Below, piece after piece: positions 23,101 to 32,797 of a stretch of 64,000 nt of DNA (within the stretch, counting starts at the first letter, position 1; each line of letters starts with the position of its first letter). The notes beneath the pieces are model-generated. The model did no database searches, had not been told where the DNA came from, and worked only from the letters and a program-made list of their open reading frames with translations. Origin of the DNA: Globisporangium splendens (lineage: Eukaryota > Oomycota > Peronosporomycetes > Pythiales > Pythiaceae); contig VFIW01000046.1 in NCBI GenBank assembly GCA_006386115.1, forward strand, positions 186,001 to 250,000, given 5' to 3'. The translations under genes and the position numbers were made by a program.

Positions 23101-23412
23101 TCACTGACATGAGTGAGGATTGTGTTGTGGTGGATGGTTGAGCGCCTCAATCGTTTGGGAGATAAATATGATCATTGTTAGCACTTCCTTGTCATTGCCG
23201 CTCGCTTCCTTGGGTGTGATCATCACATCTTTGGAGTTCATTGCTTGGCTCGACAGGAAGTCGGCATTTTGTTGGTCTCTCGTTTCGCGTGGTTCTGAGC
23301 TGGCTTTAGCACCACTGAAGGACACTGGACACTGCAGGTCTATGATTTGCGCCTGGATAAAACCTCGCCTTACTACTACGTTGGCCAACTGGTTCATCTT
23401 GCATCGCGGCAT
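23101..23412 (-). CDS. Short repeated frame, 103 aa, unknown (left copy)
   Basis: It starts MPRCKMNQLANVVVRRG and is identical in sequence to frames at 29093-29404 and 31939-32250. The frame stays open upstream of the Met for about ten residues. It looks like a fragment of a retroelement or transposon polyprotein (basic start, DQQNADFLSSQAMN), but I cannot name it. A T-rich and G-run tract follows its stop. Confidence 0.35.
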   Translation of the reverse strand: MPRCKMNQLANVVVRRGFIQAQIIDLQCPVSFSGAKASSEPRETRDQQNADFLSSQAMNSKDVMITPKEASGNDKEVLTMIIFISQTIEALNHPPQHNPHSCQ

Positions 23413-23762
23413 GCCATATGCTGCTGCATAGATTTTTTCTGCAGCAAACCGAAAGTAAACTCAAGCATTGTTCAAAATGACTCTAAAAACCGCAACAACA
23501 ACTTTTCCGTTACATGTACGACAGACAGCAGGCACAACGAGTGGCAACAGTGGACCGGGTCCACATAACACAGCAGTAAAACTCGAACATCTAAACATTT
23601 CACTATTTCAGCGCACCACTACTGTCTAGGTACAAAACATTCTCAACAGAAATATGGACTTGACTACGGTACTTGAAGCATGGCAAATTTCTGTACCAAC
23701 ATCGCCTGGCACGAACACAGGCAGTACGCTTCGGTACCTTCTCCCTGTCCACCTTGCTGCAC

Positions 23763-24575
23763 TTACACGAAGGTAACACCTGGAGCGTTCGCCTCGATCC
23801 AGCTGCGGACCACCGACACGCGAGCATACACACCAGGGTAACCAGCGAGACCACAGCCGTTGCCCCAACTCACGACACCGATAAGAGTGCCGGCAGAGTT
23901 GATGAGCGGACCGCCAGAGTCACCCTGGCACGAGTCACGGTTAGCCACACCACCGGCGCACAACATGGTGCCGTCGATCGAGAGCACGCGAGCACAGTTG
24001 GTGTTGCTGTAGATTGGCACACCGACCTGGCGCAGCTCGCGAGATGGCGAACCACCATCGCTAGTGTCACCCCATCCGAGCACAGTCGCGGTGGCACCCA
24101 CGACCGCACCAGTGCCAGCATCAAGACGAGCAGGCGCAATCCCCGTTACTGGCGTGGCAAGCTCCACGATCATGAAGTCGTTCGAGTTACGCGAAGGGCT
24201 GCGGTAGCTCGGGTGGATGATTTCACGAGACACACGGATGCGCTGACCGTCAGTGGAGCCGCTGAGGAAGTGACTGCCGACAGAGATGTATCCAGCAAAG
24301 CCAGCACAGTGGGCAGCCGAGAGCACATGGCGTGGGGTAATGAGAGTTCCACCGCATTCGCTCTGACCCGTAGCGGTCTGGCGAAGGCCACTGGTGTACA
24401 GGTTGGATCCGACTGGGACAACGGTGCCACCGAGAATCAACGGCGAGAAGGTCGACGTGTTGGTGTTGGGAACACCAAGTGACTCTCGTTGCAAATACTC
24501 GGTGTACGAGAGCTGTGCGTCCGTAGAGCCGATCAAGGCAACGGCGGCGGCGAGGAGGATGGCAGCGAACTTCAT
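23763..24575 (-). CDS. Secreted trypsin-like serine protease, copy 5
   Basis: Intronless, 270 aa from ATG 24575. The triad and pocket residues are intact (LSAAHC, NSNDFMIVEL, DSCQGDSGG). The signal peptide and pro-region (MKFAAILLAAAVALIGS, YTEYLQRESLGVPNTN) match copy 3 at 17493, whereas the mirrored partner at 27930 has MKFAAALL, ALIAS and EKEALGLIN. The 3' half instead matches the partner. The 5' part therefore seems to have been overwritten by copy 3 sequence after the inverted duplication, including about 60 bp upstream of the ATG. The initiator is at 24605-24621. Confidence 0.93.
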   Translation of the reverse strand: MKFAAILLAAAVALIGSTDAQLSYTEYLQRESLGVPNTNTSTFSPLILGGTVVPVGSNLYTSGLRQTATGQSECGGTLITPRHVLSAAHCAGFAGYISVGSHFLSGSTDGQRIRVSREIIHPSYRSPSRNSNDFMIVELATPVTGIAPARLDAGTGAVVGATATVLGWGDTSDGGSPSRELRQVGVPIYSNTNCARVLSIDGTMLCAGGVANRDSCQGDSGGPLINSAGTLIGVVSWGNGCGLAGYPGVYARVSVVRSWIEANAPGVTFV

Positions 24576-24604
24576 GATGCTTGGTTGATGTGTGTTGGAC
24601 GAAG

Positions 24605-24621
24605 CAAAAGCTGGAGTGAGC
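24605..24621 (-). promoter_or_regulatory. Oomycete-type initiator
   Basis: The minus strand reads GCTCACTCCAGCTTTTG. It is the variant shared with copy 3 rather than with the mirrored partner, consistent with a conversion tract reaching the promoter. Confidence 0.7.
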
Positions 24622-25435
24622 AGCGACCGAATCAGATCGCACCTCTGGTTTTGAAGAGAAACCCCAAGCCGTGCGCTGACCTCCCTGCTCTTCCTCCCTC
24701 CAGGAGCTCGTTCTTGGTGACGCGGGTGATGCGGCATCACAACGCTGGGGTGGATTTGTGGCATTGCTTGCTGATGTACTTACTTCCGTCAAGATTTGCT
24801 CATGTAGTCTGAGTATGCGGACGCTTGCTGGTCTTCAAGAGCAGCAAGAACAGTTTTTGGTTCTGCCACAATTTGACTCCCTCGAATCTGAGTAAACCTC
24901 ACTTGACCCGTTGGTACGTTCTATGTACATGTTCTCAGATGAAAATGAAACCAAAACGTGCACTATTTGTTTCAGACTTGATGAGTCACTGGTGAAAGGT
25001 TTTACATTATTTCACCATTTCAAGACTTCACCTGAATACAGCGACGCGCCACACTATTTAGTAGCATGCAGCGTACTAGTATCAGTGCGTCATTTGTTAA
25101 AATGAGTGACACACACTGTTACACTGTGGTCTTGAGCAAAATGATGCGTATTTCCGTCACTCTCCGGGGTTCAGTTTAACCCTTTTAGCCACGCGGTTTT
25201 TTGGTCCTGCAATTAAACACCGGATGATCTGAAACATATTAATAGTCGCATCCATCTTTTTTATGGGCACAGGCAAGGCATACAATAGCGGCTGATTCCG
25301 ACTCGACGAAACAATTTTGAAAAGACTCCTTTTCAAACTTCACTCGAACACGACGAGTAATCAGATGGTCGTAATCAGATTTGCCGTCTTTTTATGCACG
25401 TCATGCCTTTTTTTCTCTCTGGAAATTAATCTGTG

Positions 25436-27069
25436 GATACGCATCCTAGAGCTTCATATCCATTAGTAAAATTGGATACGAAGTGTACCCAATACGTCAC
25501 CAAATCCATCTTCGTGGACACCATTCGACTATTTTCGGGTAAAAACAAAACAAAAATGCATACGGCAAATTTCCGCAAAGTCGCAGGCCGAGTTCGTCGT
25601 CCACATAATACGTGCTATATAGGGTGCTACTACGCATTGAACCACGTAAAGACAATCCGAGATAATATGCCATTTGTCAGATCACGAAAAATCTCATGTG
25701 AAGAAATGGCAACTGATCTGATAGATCTCGAGCCAAGATATGCTTTGTGTCGAACACAGTGATCCGTGAAGACTATTATCGTAGAACCGTACTGAAGGTT
25801 TCAGCGGGCGATTATCATAATATGCGTTGCCAACGAACACGGCCACTCAACTGCAGCAGCTTGATTGTCAGTCATAAAAATAGTTTTTCGGACGTCCCTT
25901 GGTTTAATAGCTGTTCGGACCTTTTTTCTAGCAAATCGGAAACAACGCACTTGTTTAGCATACGTTGTTCCTCATTCTCAAGCAAAACAAATTGCATCCC
26001 TATTAACAACGTGGAGGAGGCCACTTTCAGGGTGTTGGGATACTATCGAATTCCGAAAACATATACTGGCGTTCCACTTTTACCTCTCCTTGCGACGACC
26101 GACGGGTGCAGAGCTAAGCTTTGTGATGAAAATGGCATGAATTGGGGACGTTTCCTGCCCTATTGTAAAAAATTGTTCATTAATGATCATCTTTTATCAC
26201 GTTGTTGTCCATATTTATTTTTGGTCATCTCTCCCCTCATGGAAGTGAGAAGTGATTAGTGCGATAGGATGTCAACAGTACCCAGGTCCGACCATTTTTA
26301 CCATTCAATCATTTTTTTACGATTCGCTAGTCTACCAGCCTTGCATAAAACCCTTACATTCGGTACTCCCTGCGCGGCTTTTGATATTTAAGTAAACCTG
26401 ACTTTTCATGTCACTGTGCTATCCCTAAGGCATTCTCAGATGCTACCGTCGACAGAAAAAGGCAAATTGGCATTCTGTCGCGTTCATGAAGATCGCGCTC
26501 ATTTTTCGCAAGCCTGATTGATGGCATCGATATCGCTAGATATCCGAGATGTACTCGTACACATTACTAAATGTGGAGAAACAGAGAATAGGCACCTCAT
26601 TGTTTCAGACTACCGGTACCATCGCATTGTCTCAGGTTCATGGGTCAACCAACCAGATTTTCTGGAGCAGTATAATCGGACTTCAGTGTGATTTTCAAAA
26701 TCACACTTTTGCTCGAACACTGTCTAAAGTACTTCGCATGGCCAGATATAAGTTGTTGGACACTGCTATTGTAGGAGTGGTCTAGAGTACAGCTTGCTTG
26801 ACTTTGCAGGTGCATGAGGGATGTGAACGTCGCGGGGTCAACAAACTTCTATACGTGGTTGCAGTTGGGTGGGAGCAGATCAAGACAACGTCCAATATAC
26901 GAGATGAAACGATATTCCGTTTCCTTTGAGCGTATCAACTCTCAACACGCTCAATAGCTGCCAACGCGTTCGAACAGGAGACTCGAATGTCTTCCGAAAT
27001 AGGTGTCGTCAAATCGTTTCCTCTGCAGTCTGTGTGTGTGTGCTTCGTGTGTGGAATGTACACCATCTT
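25436..27069. other. Spacer of inverted repeat 2
   Basis: About 1.63 kb, AT-rich, no convincing gene. At 26395-26560 it holds a degenerate copy of the region upstream of protease copy 4 (ttctcagat, gacagaaaaag, tcatgaagatc, tatccg/tattt blocks in the same order as 22185-22315). It is therefore an old protease promoter relic, pointing left. Confidence 0.5.
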
Positions 27070-27883
27070 CACAGATTAATTTCCAGAGAGAAAAAAAGAC
27101 ATGACGCACATAAAAAGACAGCAAATCTGATTACGACTATCTGATTGCTCGTCGTTTTGGAGTGAAGTTTGAATATGAGTCTTTTCAAAATTGTTTGGTC
27201 GAGTCTGAACCAGCCGGTATTGTATGCCTTGCCTGTGCCCATAAAAAAGATGGATGCGACTATTAATGTGTTTCAGATCATCCGGTGTTTAGTTGCAGGA
27301 CCAAAAAACCGCGTGGCTAAAAGGGTCAAACCGAGCCCCGACGAGTGACGGAAATACGCATCATTTTGCCCAAGACCACAGTGTAACAGTGTGTCACTCA
27401 TTTTAACAAGTGACGCACTGATACCAGCACGCTGCATGCCACTAAATAGTATGGCGCGTCGCTGTATTCAGGTGAAGTCTTGAAATGGTGAAATAATGTA
27501 AAAGCTTTCACCAGTGACTCATCAAGTTTGAAATAAATAGTGCACGTTTTGGTTGCATTTTCATCTGAGAACATGCACATAGAACGTACCAACGGGTCAA
27601 GTGAGGTTTACTCAGATTCGAGGGAGTCAAATTGTGGCAGAACCAAAAACTGTTCTTGCTGTTCTTGAAGACCAGCAAGCGTCCGCGTACTCAGACCACA
27701 TGAGCAAATCTTGACGGAAGTAAGTACATCAGCAAGCAATACCAGAAATCCATCCCAGCGTTGCGATGCCGCATCACCCGCGTCACCAAGAACGGACTCC
27801 TAGAGAGAGAGGGAGAATAGGGAGGTCAGCGCACGGCTTGGGGTTTCTCTTCATAACCAGAGGTGCGATCTGATTCGATCGCT

Positions 27884-27900
27884 GCTCATTCCGGCTTTTG
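27884..27900 (+). promoter_or_regulatory. Oomycete-type initiator
   Basis: GCTCATTCCGGCTTTTG, 30-46 bases upstream of ATG 27930. Confidence 0.7.
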
Positions 27901-27929
27901 CTTCGTTCGACGCACATCAACCAAGCATC

Positions 27930-28742
27930 ATGAAGTTCGCTGCCGCCCTCCTCGCCGCCGCCGTCGCCTTGATCGCCTCCACGGACGCGCAACTCTCGTA
28001 CACCGAGTACTTGGAGAAGGAAGCTCTTGGTCTTATCAACACCAACACGTCGACCTTCTCGCCGTTGATTCTCGGTGGTACCATCGTCCCGGTCGGATCC
28101 AACTTGTACACCAGTGGCCTTCGCGAGACGGCTACGGGTCAGAACGAATGCGGTGGAACCCTCATTACCCCACGCCATGTGCTCTCGGCTGCCCACTGCG
28201 CTGGATTTGCTGGATACATCTCTGTTGGCAGCCATTTCCTCAGCGGCTCCACCGACGGTCAGCGCATCCGTGTGTCTCGTGAAATCATCCACCCGAGCTA
28301 CCGCAGCCCTTCGCGTAACTCGAACGACTTCATGATCGTGGAGCTTGCCACGCCAGTAACGGGGATTGCGCCTGCTCGTCTTGATGCTGGCACTGGTGCG
28401 GTCGTGGGTGCCACCGCGACTGTGCTCGGATGGGGTGACACTAGCGATGGTGGTTCGCCATCTCGCGAGCTGCGCCAGGTCGGTGTGCCAATCTACAGCA
28501 ACACCAACTGTGCTCGCGTGCTCTCGATCGACGGCACCATGTTGTGCGCCGGTGGTGTGGCTAACCGTGACTCGTGCCAGGGTGACTCTGGCGGTCCGCT
28601 CATCAACTCTGCCGGCACTCTTATCGGTGTCGTGAGTTGGGGCAACGGCTGTGGTCTCGCTGGTTACCCTGGTGTGTATGCTCGCGTGTCGGTGGTCCGC
28701 AGCTGGATCGAGGCGAACGCTCCAGGTGTTACCTTCGTGTAA
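27930..28742 (+). CDS. Secreted trypsin-like serine protease, copy 6
   Basis: Intronless, 270 aa (MKFAAALLAAAVALIAS signal peptide). His, Asp and Ser of the triad and the pocket Asp are all present. It is the mirrored partner of copy 5. The 3' two thirds are the same, but the signal/pro-region differs (EYLEKEALGLINTN) and it reads RETATGQNEC where copy 5 has RQTATGQSEC. The sequence from about 28361 through its 3' flank to 29951 is repeated at 31207-32797. An ATCTGAGAACATG motif lies about 365 bases upstream. Confidence 0.93.
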   Translation: MKFAAALLAAAVALIASTDAQLSYTEYLEKEALGLINTNTSTFSPLILGGTIVPVGSNLYTSGLRETATGQNECGGTLITPRHVLSAAHCAGFAGYISVGSHFLSGSTDGQRIRVSREIIHPSYRSPSRNSNDFMIVELATPVTGIAPARLDAGTGAVVGATATVLGWGDTSDGGSPSRELRQVGVPIYSNTNCARVLSIDGTMLCAGGVANRDSCQGDSGGPLINSAGTLIGVVSWGNGCGLAGYPGVYARVSVVRSWIEANAPGVTFV

Positions 28743-29092
28743 GTGCAGCAAGGTGGACAGGGAGAAGGTACCGAAGCGTACTGCCTGTGTTCGTGCCAGG
28801 CGATGTTGGTACAGAAATTTGCCATGCTTCAAGTACCGTAGTCAAGTCCATATTTCTGTTGAGAATGTTTTGTACCTAGACAGTAGTGGTGCGCTGAAAT
28901 AGTGAAATGTTTAGATGTTCGAGTTTTACTGCTGTGTTATGTGGACCCGGTCCACTGTTGCCACTCGTTGTGCCTGCTGTCTGTCGTACATGTAACGGAA
29001 AAGTTGTTGTTGCGGCTTTTAGAGTCATTTTGAACAATGCTTGAGTTTACTTTCGGTTTGCTGCAGAAAAAATCTATGCAGCAGCATATGGC

Positions 29093-29404
29093 ATGCCGCG
29101 ATGCAAGATGAACCAGTTGGCCAACGTAGTAGTAAGGCGAGGTTTTATCCAGGCGCAAATCATAGACCTGCAGTGTCCAGTGTCCTTCAGTGGTGCTAAA
29201 GCCAGCTCAGAACCACGCGAAACGAGAGACCAACAAAATGCCGACTTCCTGTCGAGCCAAGCAATGAACTCCAAAGATGTGATGATCACACCCAAGGAAG
29301 CGAGCGGCAATGACAAGGAAGTGCTAACAATGATCATATTTATCTCCCAAACGATTGAGGCGCTCAACCATCCACCACAACACAATCCTCACTCATGTCA
29401 GTGA
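29093..29404 (+). CDS. Short repeated frame, 103 aa, unknown (middle copy)
   Basis: Same predicted product as 23101-23412 and 31939-32250. It is followed by a T-rich tract and a run of eight G (29450-29457). Nothing beyond the open frame supports expression. Confidence 0.35.
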   Translation: MPRCKMNQLANVVVRRGFIQAQIIDLQCPVSFSGAKASSEPRETRDQQNADFLSSQAMNSKDVMITPKEASGNDKEVLTMIIFISQTIEALNHPPQHNPHSCQ

Positions 29405-29601
29405 CCTCCTTTTTTCTTTTTTGATTTTTGGTTTTTGGTTTTATTTGGTGGGGGGGGTGGCAAAGACCCCTTGACTTGTTAGCAAGCTAGGCTGGACTCT
29501 TTCTCCTGCCTGAAGAGCACAGTCGAACTAACGGCAACTAGGATTTGCTAAGATAGCAAAGCTAGTGTGCGCGTTGACGTCGGGAGCGCGATAGAATCGC
29601 G

Positions 29602-29796
29602 TTGATCGTGACAAGGGAGGCCATCATGGCTGGGTCATTGTCGATTGCGCGGTTGAGAGCGTACTGGAGGCGAATGATTGCCTTATCTTACACATCTACA
29701 ACGGAGCGTAGACAAGTCACTGCAATTGCTGGCGTCGATTACGGCCACCAGTTTGGAGAAGATATTAGTGAAGTGCAGTTGGAACTGACAGTGTAG
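29602..29796 (+). CDS. Short repeated frame (MAGSLSIARLRAYWRRM), middle copy
   Basis: Same as 22709-22903 and 32448-32642; the likely ATG is at 29626. Function unknown; it may be non-coding. Confidence 0.3.
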   Translation: MIVTREAIMAGSLSIARLRAYWRRMIALSYTSTTERRQVTAIAGVDYGHQFGEDISEVQLELTV

Positions 29797-30729
29797 GTTT
29801 CACATCGTTTGTGTCGACATCGAAAGATCTTACTTCAAGTGTTATCTGAAATTAATCAGCGCAAAAAAAGACCCGGCATCTGATTAAAACGTACGCAAAC
29901 AGCGCACCATCCTCATCAATGCTTCCTGTGAAATCTGACATCCGCTGTACATTGCAGATGTCAGTTCTCATACGATGGCATGGATTATGGATATAGACCA
30001 TATCGTATCACTGTGCTACTGGTATTGAGAGACGAATAGGAGATTGAGAAAGACGTGCCAACCGCATGATTTCCTAGATATACCAAGTGTGTACTATTGA
30101 TACATGGTTGCGTGCGATCAAAGTGAGGGGGCAGTGGTCCCGTTCTCTCATTCCTCTGCATTTTCTGTATTGATTAGTATGAAGCAGTAGTTTAAATATC
30201 TGCCGACAAGAATGCCAGCAAAATGGTCTTGCAAAGGAAGGTCTAGATCTTCATAAACGTACCATAACGTCTATTTGACTTTTTCTGTCGGCGCCGGTAT
30301 CTGAGAAAGTGTGCATAGACGCTAGCGGCTTGTCACCATCTTGATGCGGTGACATATAAAGCATCCGCTTCAATCAGAGCCGTTTTAGAGGTAAAGCAAC
30401 ACATCGATCTGAGTACAAGTCAAAGAGCCACCCATCTCGATGCACATCATGATGGCCGATCAATAGTTACCGGGAATCCAGTTGAGCGCAGATCACCCAG
30501 TTCATCTTGAGGAGTGATAATTACGTACAGTATCCAACGTTGCGCATGCAACCCTTGAGAGAGTCGCATAGGAAAGCATAGCAAAAAAGAAACACATCGA
30601 TGCCAGAGGATGGGAGAAGGTGGAATGCCATGCACTCTCGAAGAACGAAGGGGGAAACAGAAAAGGATGTCCATGCCAGTGCGCACCAAGATATTTCGTG
30701 CGACCCGACCCGATCCGAACCAAGCCTCT

Positions 30730-30746
30730 GCTCATTCCGGCTTTTG
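30730..30746 (+). promoter_or_regulatory. Oomycete-type initiator
   Basis: GCTCATTCCGGCTTTTG, 30-46 bases upstream of ATG 30776. Confidence 0.7.
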
Positions 30747-30775
30747 CTTCGTTCGACGCACATCAACCAAGCATC

Positions 30776-31588
30776 ATGAAGTTCGCTGCCACCCTCCTCG
30801 CCGCCGCCGTCGCCTTGATCGCCTCCACGGACGCGCAACTCTCGTACACCGAGTACTTGGAAAGACAGTTGCTTGGCGTTCCGAACACCAACTCGTCGAC
30901 CTTCTCGCCGTTGATTCTCGGTGGTACCGTTGTCCCGGTCGGATCCAACCTGTACACCACTGGCCTTCGCCAAACCGCTGCTGGTCAGAACATCTGTGGT
31001 GGAACCCTCATTACCCCACGACACGTTCTGTCAGCTGCCCACTGTGCTGGCTACGACAGCTATGTGTCTGTCGGTAGCCACTTCCTCAGCGGCTCCACTG
31101 ACGGTCAGCGCATTGCGGTGTCCCGACGAATCGTCCACCCAAGTTACGGCTCACCGTCGGAGGACTCGAACGATTTTATGATCTTGGAACTCGCTTCTGC
31201 TGTGACGGGGATTGCGCCTGCTCGTCTTGATGCTGGCACTGGTGCGGTCGTGGGTGCCACCGCGACTGTGCTCGGATGGGGTGACACTAGCGATGGTGGT
31301 TCGCCATCTCGCGAGCTGCGCCAGGTCGGTGTACCAATCTACAGCAACACCAACTGTGCTCGCGTGCTCTCGATCGACGGCACCATGTTGTGCGCCGGTG
31401 GTGTGGCTAACCGTGACTCGTGCCAGGGTGACTCTGGCGGTCCGCTCATCAACTCTGCCGGCACTCTTATCGGTGTCGTGAGTTGGGGCAACGGCTGTGG
31501 TCTCGCTGGTTACCCTGGTGTGTATGCTCGCGTGTCGGTGGTCCGCAGCTGGATCGAGGCGAACGCTCCAGGTGTTACCTTCGTGTAA
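30776..31588 (+). CDS. Secreted trypsin-like serine protease, copy 7 (in-frame chimera)
   Basis: Intronless, 270 aa, triad and pocket intact. The first 143 or so residues equal copy 4 (ERQLLGVPNTNSS, GYDSYVSVGS, DFMILELASAVTG). From about 31205 the sequence equals copy 6 (IAPARLDAG, SIDGTMLC, SVVRSWIEANAPG), including the 3' flank. The switch keeps the frame and the 270-residue length, so it should give a hybrid enzyme with an N-terminal half from one paralog and a C-terminal half from the other. It probably arose by unequal exchange or template switching within the homologous protease sequence. Confidence 0.93.
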   Translation: MKFAATLLAAAVALIASTDAQLSYTEYLERQLLGVPNTNSSTFSPLILGGTVVPVGSNLYTTGLRQTAAGQNICGGTLITPRHVLSAAHCAGYDSYVSVGSHFLSGSTDGQRIAVSRRIVHPSYGSPSEDSNDFMILELASAVTGIAPARLDAGTGAVVGATATVLGWGDTSDGGSPSRELRQVGVPIYSNTNCARVLSIDGTMLCAGGVANRDSCQGDSGGPLINSAGTLIGVVSWGNGCGLAGYPGVYARVSVVRSWIEANAPGVTFV

Positions 31589-31938
31589 GTGCAGCAAGGT
31601 GGACAGGGAGAAGGTACCGAAGCGTACTGCCTGTGTTCGTGCCAGGCGATGTTGGTACAGAAATTTGCCATGCTTCAAGTACCGTAGTCAAGTCCATATT
31701 TCTGTTGAGAATGTTTTGTACCTAGACAGTAGTGGTGCGCTGAAATAGTGAAATGTTTAGATGTTCGAGTTTTACTGCTGTGTTATGTGGACCCGGTCCA
31801 CTGTTGCCACTCGTTGTGCCTGCTGTCTGTCGTACATGTAACGGAAAAGTTGTTGTTGCGGCTTTTAGAGTCATTTTGAACAATGCTTGAGTTTACTTTC
31901 GGTTTGCTGCAGAAAAAATCTATGCAGCAGCATATGGC

Positions 31939-32250
31939 ATGCCGCGATGCAAGATGAACCAGTTGGCCAACGTAGTAGTAAGGCGAGGTTTTATCCAGGC
32001 GCAAATCATAGACCTGCAGTGTCCAGTGTCCTTCAGTGGTGCTAAAGCCAGTTCAGAACCACGCGAAACGAGAGACCAACAAAATGCCGACTTCCTGTCG
32101 AGCCAAGCAATGAACTCCAAAGATGTGATGATCACACCCAAGGAAGCGAGCGGCAATGACAAGGAAGTGCTAACAATGATCATATTTATCTCCCAAACGA
32201 TTGAGGCGCTCAACCATCCACCACAACACAATCCTCACTCATGTCAGTGA
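31939..32250 (+). CDS. Short repeated frame, 103 aa, unknown (right copy)
   Basis: Third copy of the frame at 23101-23412. Its conservation reflects recent duplication and is not evidence of function. Confidence 0.35.
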   Translation: MPRCKMNQLANVVVRRGFIQAQIIDLQCPVSFSGAKASSEPRETRDQQNADFLSSQAMNSKDVMITPKEASGNDKEVLTMIIFISQTIEALNHPPQHNPHSCQ

Positions 32251-32447
32251 CCTCCTTTTTTCTTTTTTGATTTTTGGTTTTTGGTTTTATTTGGTGGGGG
32301 GGGTGGCAAAGACCCCTTGACTTGTTAGCAAGCTAGGCTGGACTCTTTCTCCTGCCTGAAGAGCACAGTCGAACTAACGGCAACTAGGATTTGCTAAGAT
32401 AGCAAAGCTAGTGTGCGCGTTGACGTCGGGAGCGCGATAGAATCGCG

Positions 32448-32642
32448 TTGATCGTGACAAGGGAGGCCATCATGGCTGGGTCATTGTCGATTGCGCGGTT
32501 GAGAGCGTACTGGAGGCGAATGATTGCCTTATCTTACACATCTACAACGGAGCGTAGACAAGTCACTGCAATTGCTGGCGTCGATTACGGCCACCAGTTT
32601 GGAGAAGATATTAGTGAAGTGCAGTTGGAACTGACAGTGTAG
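32448..32642 (+). CDS. Short repeated frame (MAGSLSIARLRAYWRRM), right copy
   Basis: Third copy, identical to 29602-29796 and 22709-22903. Function unknown. Confidence 0.3.
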   Translation: MIVTREAIMAGSLSIARLRAYWRRMIALSYTSTTERRQVTAIAGVDYGHQFGEDISEVQLELTV

Positions 32643-32797
32643 GTTTCACATCGTTTGTGTCGACATCGAAAGATCTTACTTCAAGTGTTATCTGAAATTA
32701 ATCAGCGCAAAAAAAGACCCGGCATCTGATTAAAACGTACGCAAACAGCGCACCATCCTCATCAATGCTTCCTGTGAAATCTGACATCCGCTGTACC

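Larger units (their letters stand above)
21300..25435. repeat. Inverted repeat 2, left arm (4.1 kb)
   Basis: Mirror of 27070-31205; coordinates of matching points sum to 52505 at every gene start and stop checked, so no net indel was found. It carries protease copy 5, the 103-aa and 64-aa repeated frames, and the 5' two thirds of protease copy 4. A few substitutions are visible, most of them within the 5' half of copy 5 and near the spacer. The outer edge lies inside protease copy 4. Confidence 0.9.
28361..29951. repeat. Tandem duplication unit A (source)
   Basis: This 1.59-kb stretch (3' half of protease copy 6, its 3' flank and both short frames) recurs at 31207-32797 with offset 2846 and almost no change (for example C at the agCtcag site near 29204 against T at 32050). 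Confidence 0.9.
27070..31205. repeat. Inverted repeat 2, right arm (4.1 kb)
   Basis: Mirror of 21300-25435. It ends inside the protease at 30776-31588, exactly where that gene switches from copy-4-like to copy-6-like sequence. Confidence 0.9.
31207..32797. repeat. Tandem duplication unit A' (copy)
   Basis: Second copy of 28361-29951. It ends abruptly at 32797 (after catccgctgtac), where unrelated sequence begins; in the source the same point continues with attgcagatg. Confidence 0.9.

Noticed and set aside
24911..25105. 64-aa frame (MVRSMYMFSDENETK) mirrored at 27398-27592
   Set aside because: It contains the ATCTGAGAA upstream element of the protease and lies at promoter distance. Its conservation comes from the palindrome, and it has no coding character.
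29401..29460. T-rich tract plus G run as a retroelement polypurine tract or poly(A) tail
   Set aside because: No LTR, RT or target-site duplication was found nearby, so the tract alone does not support an element end.
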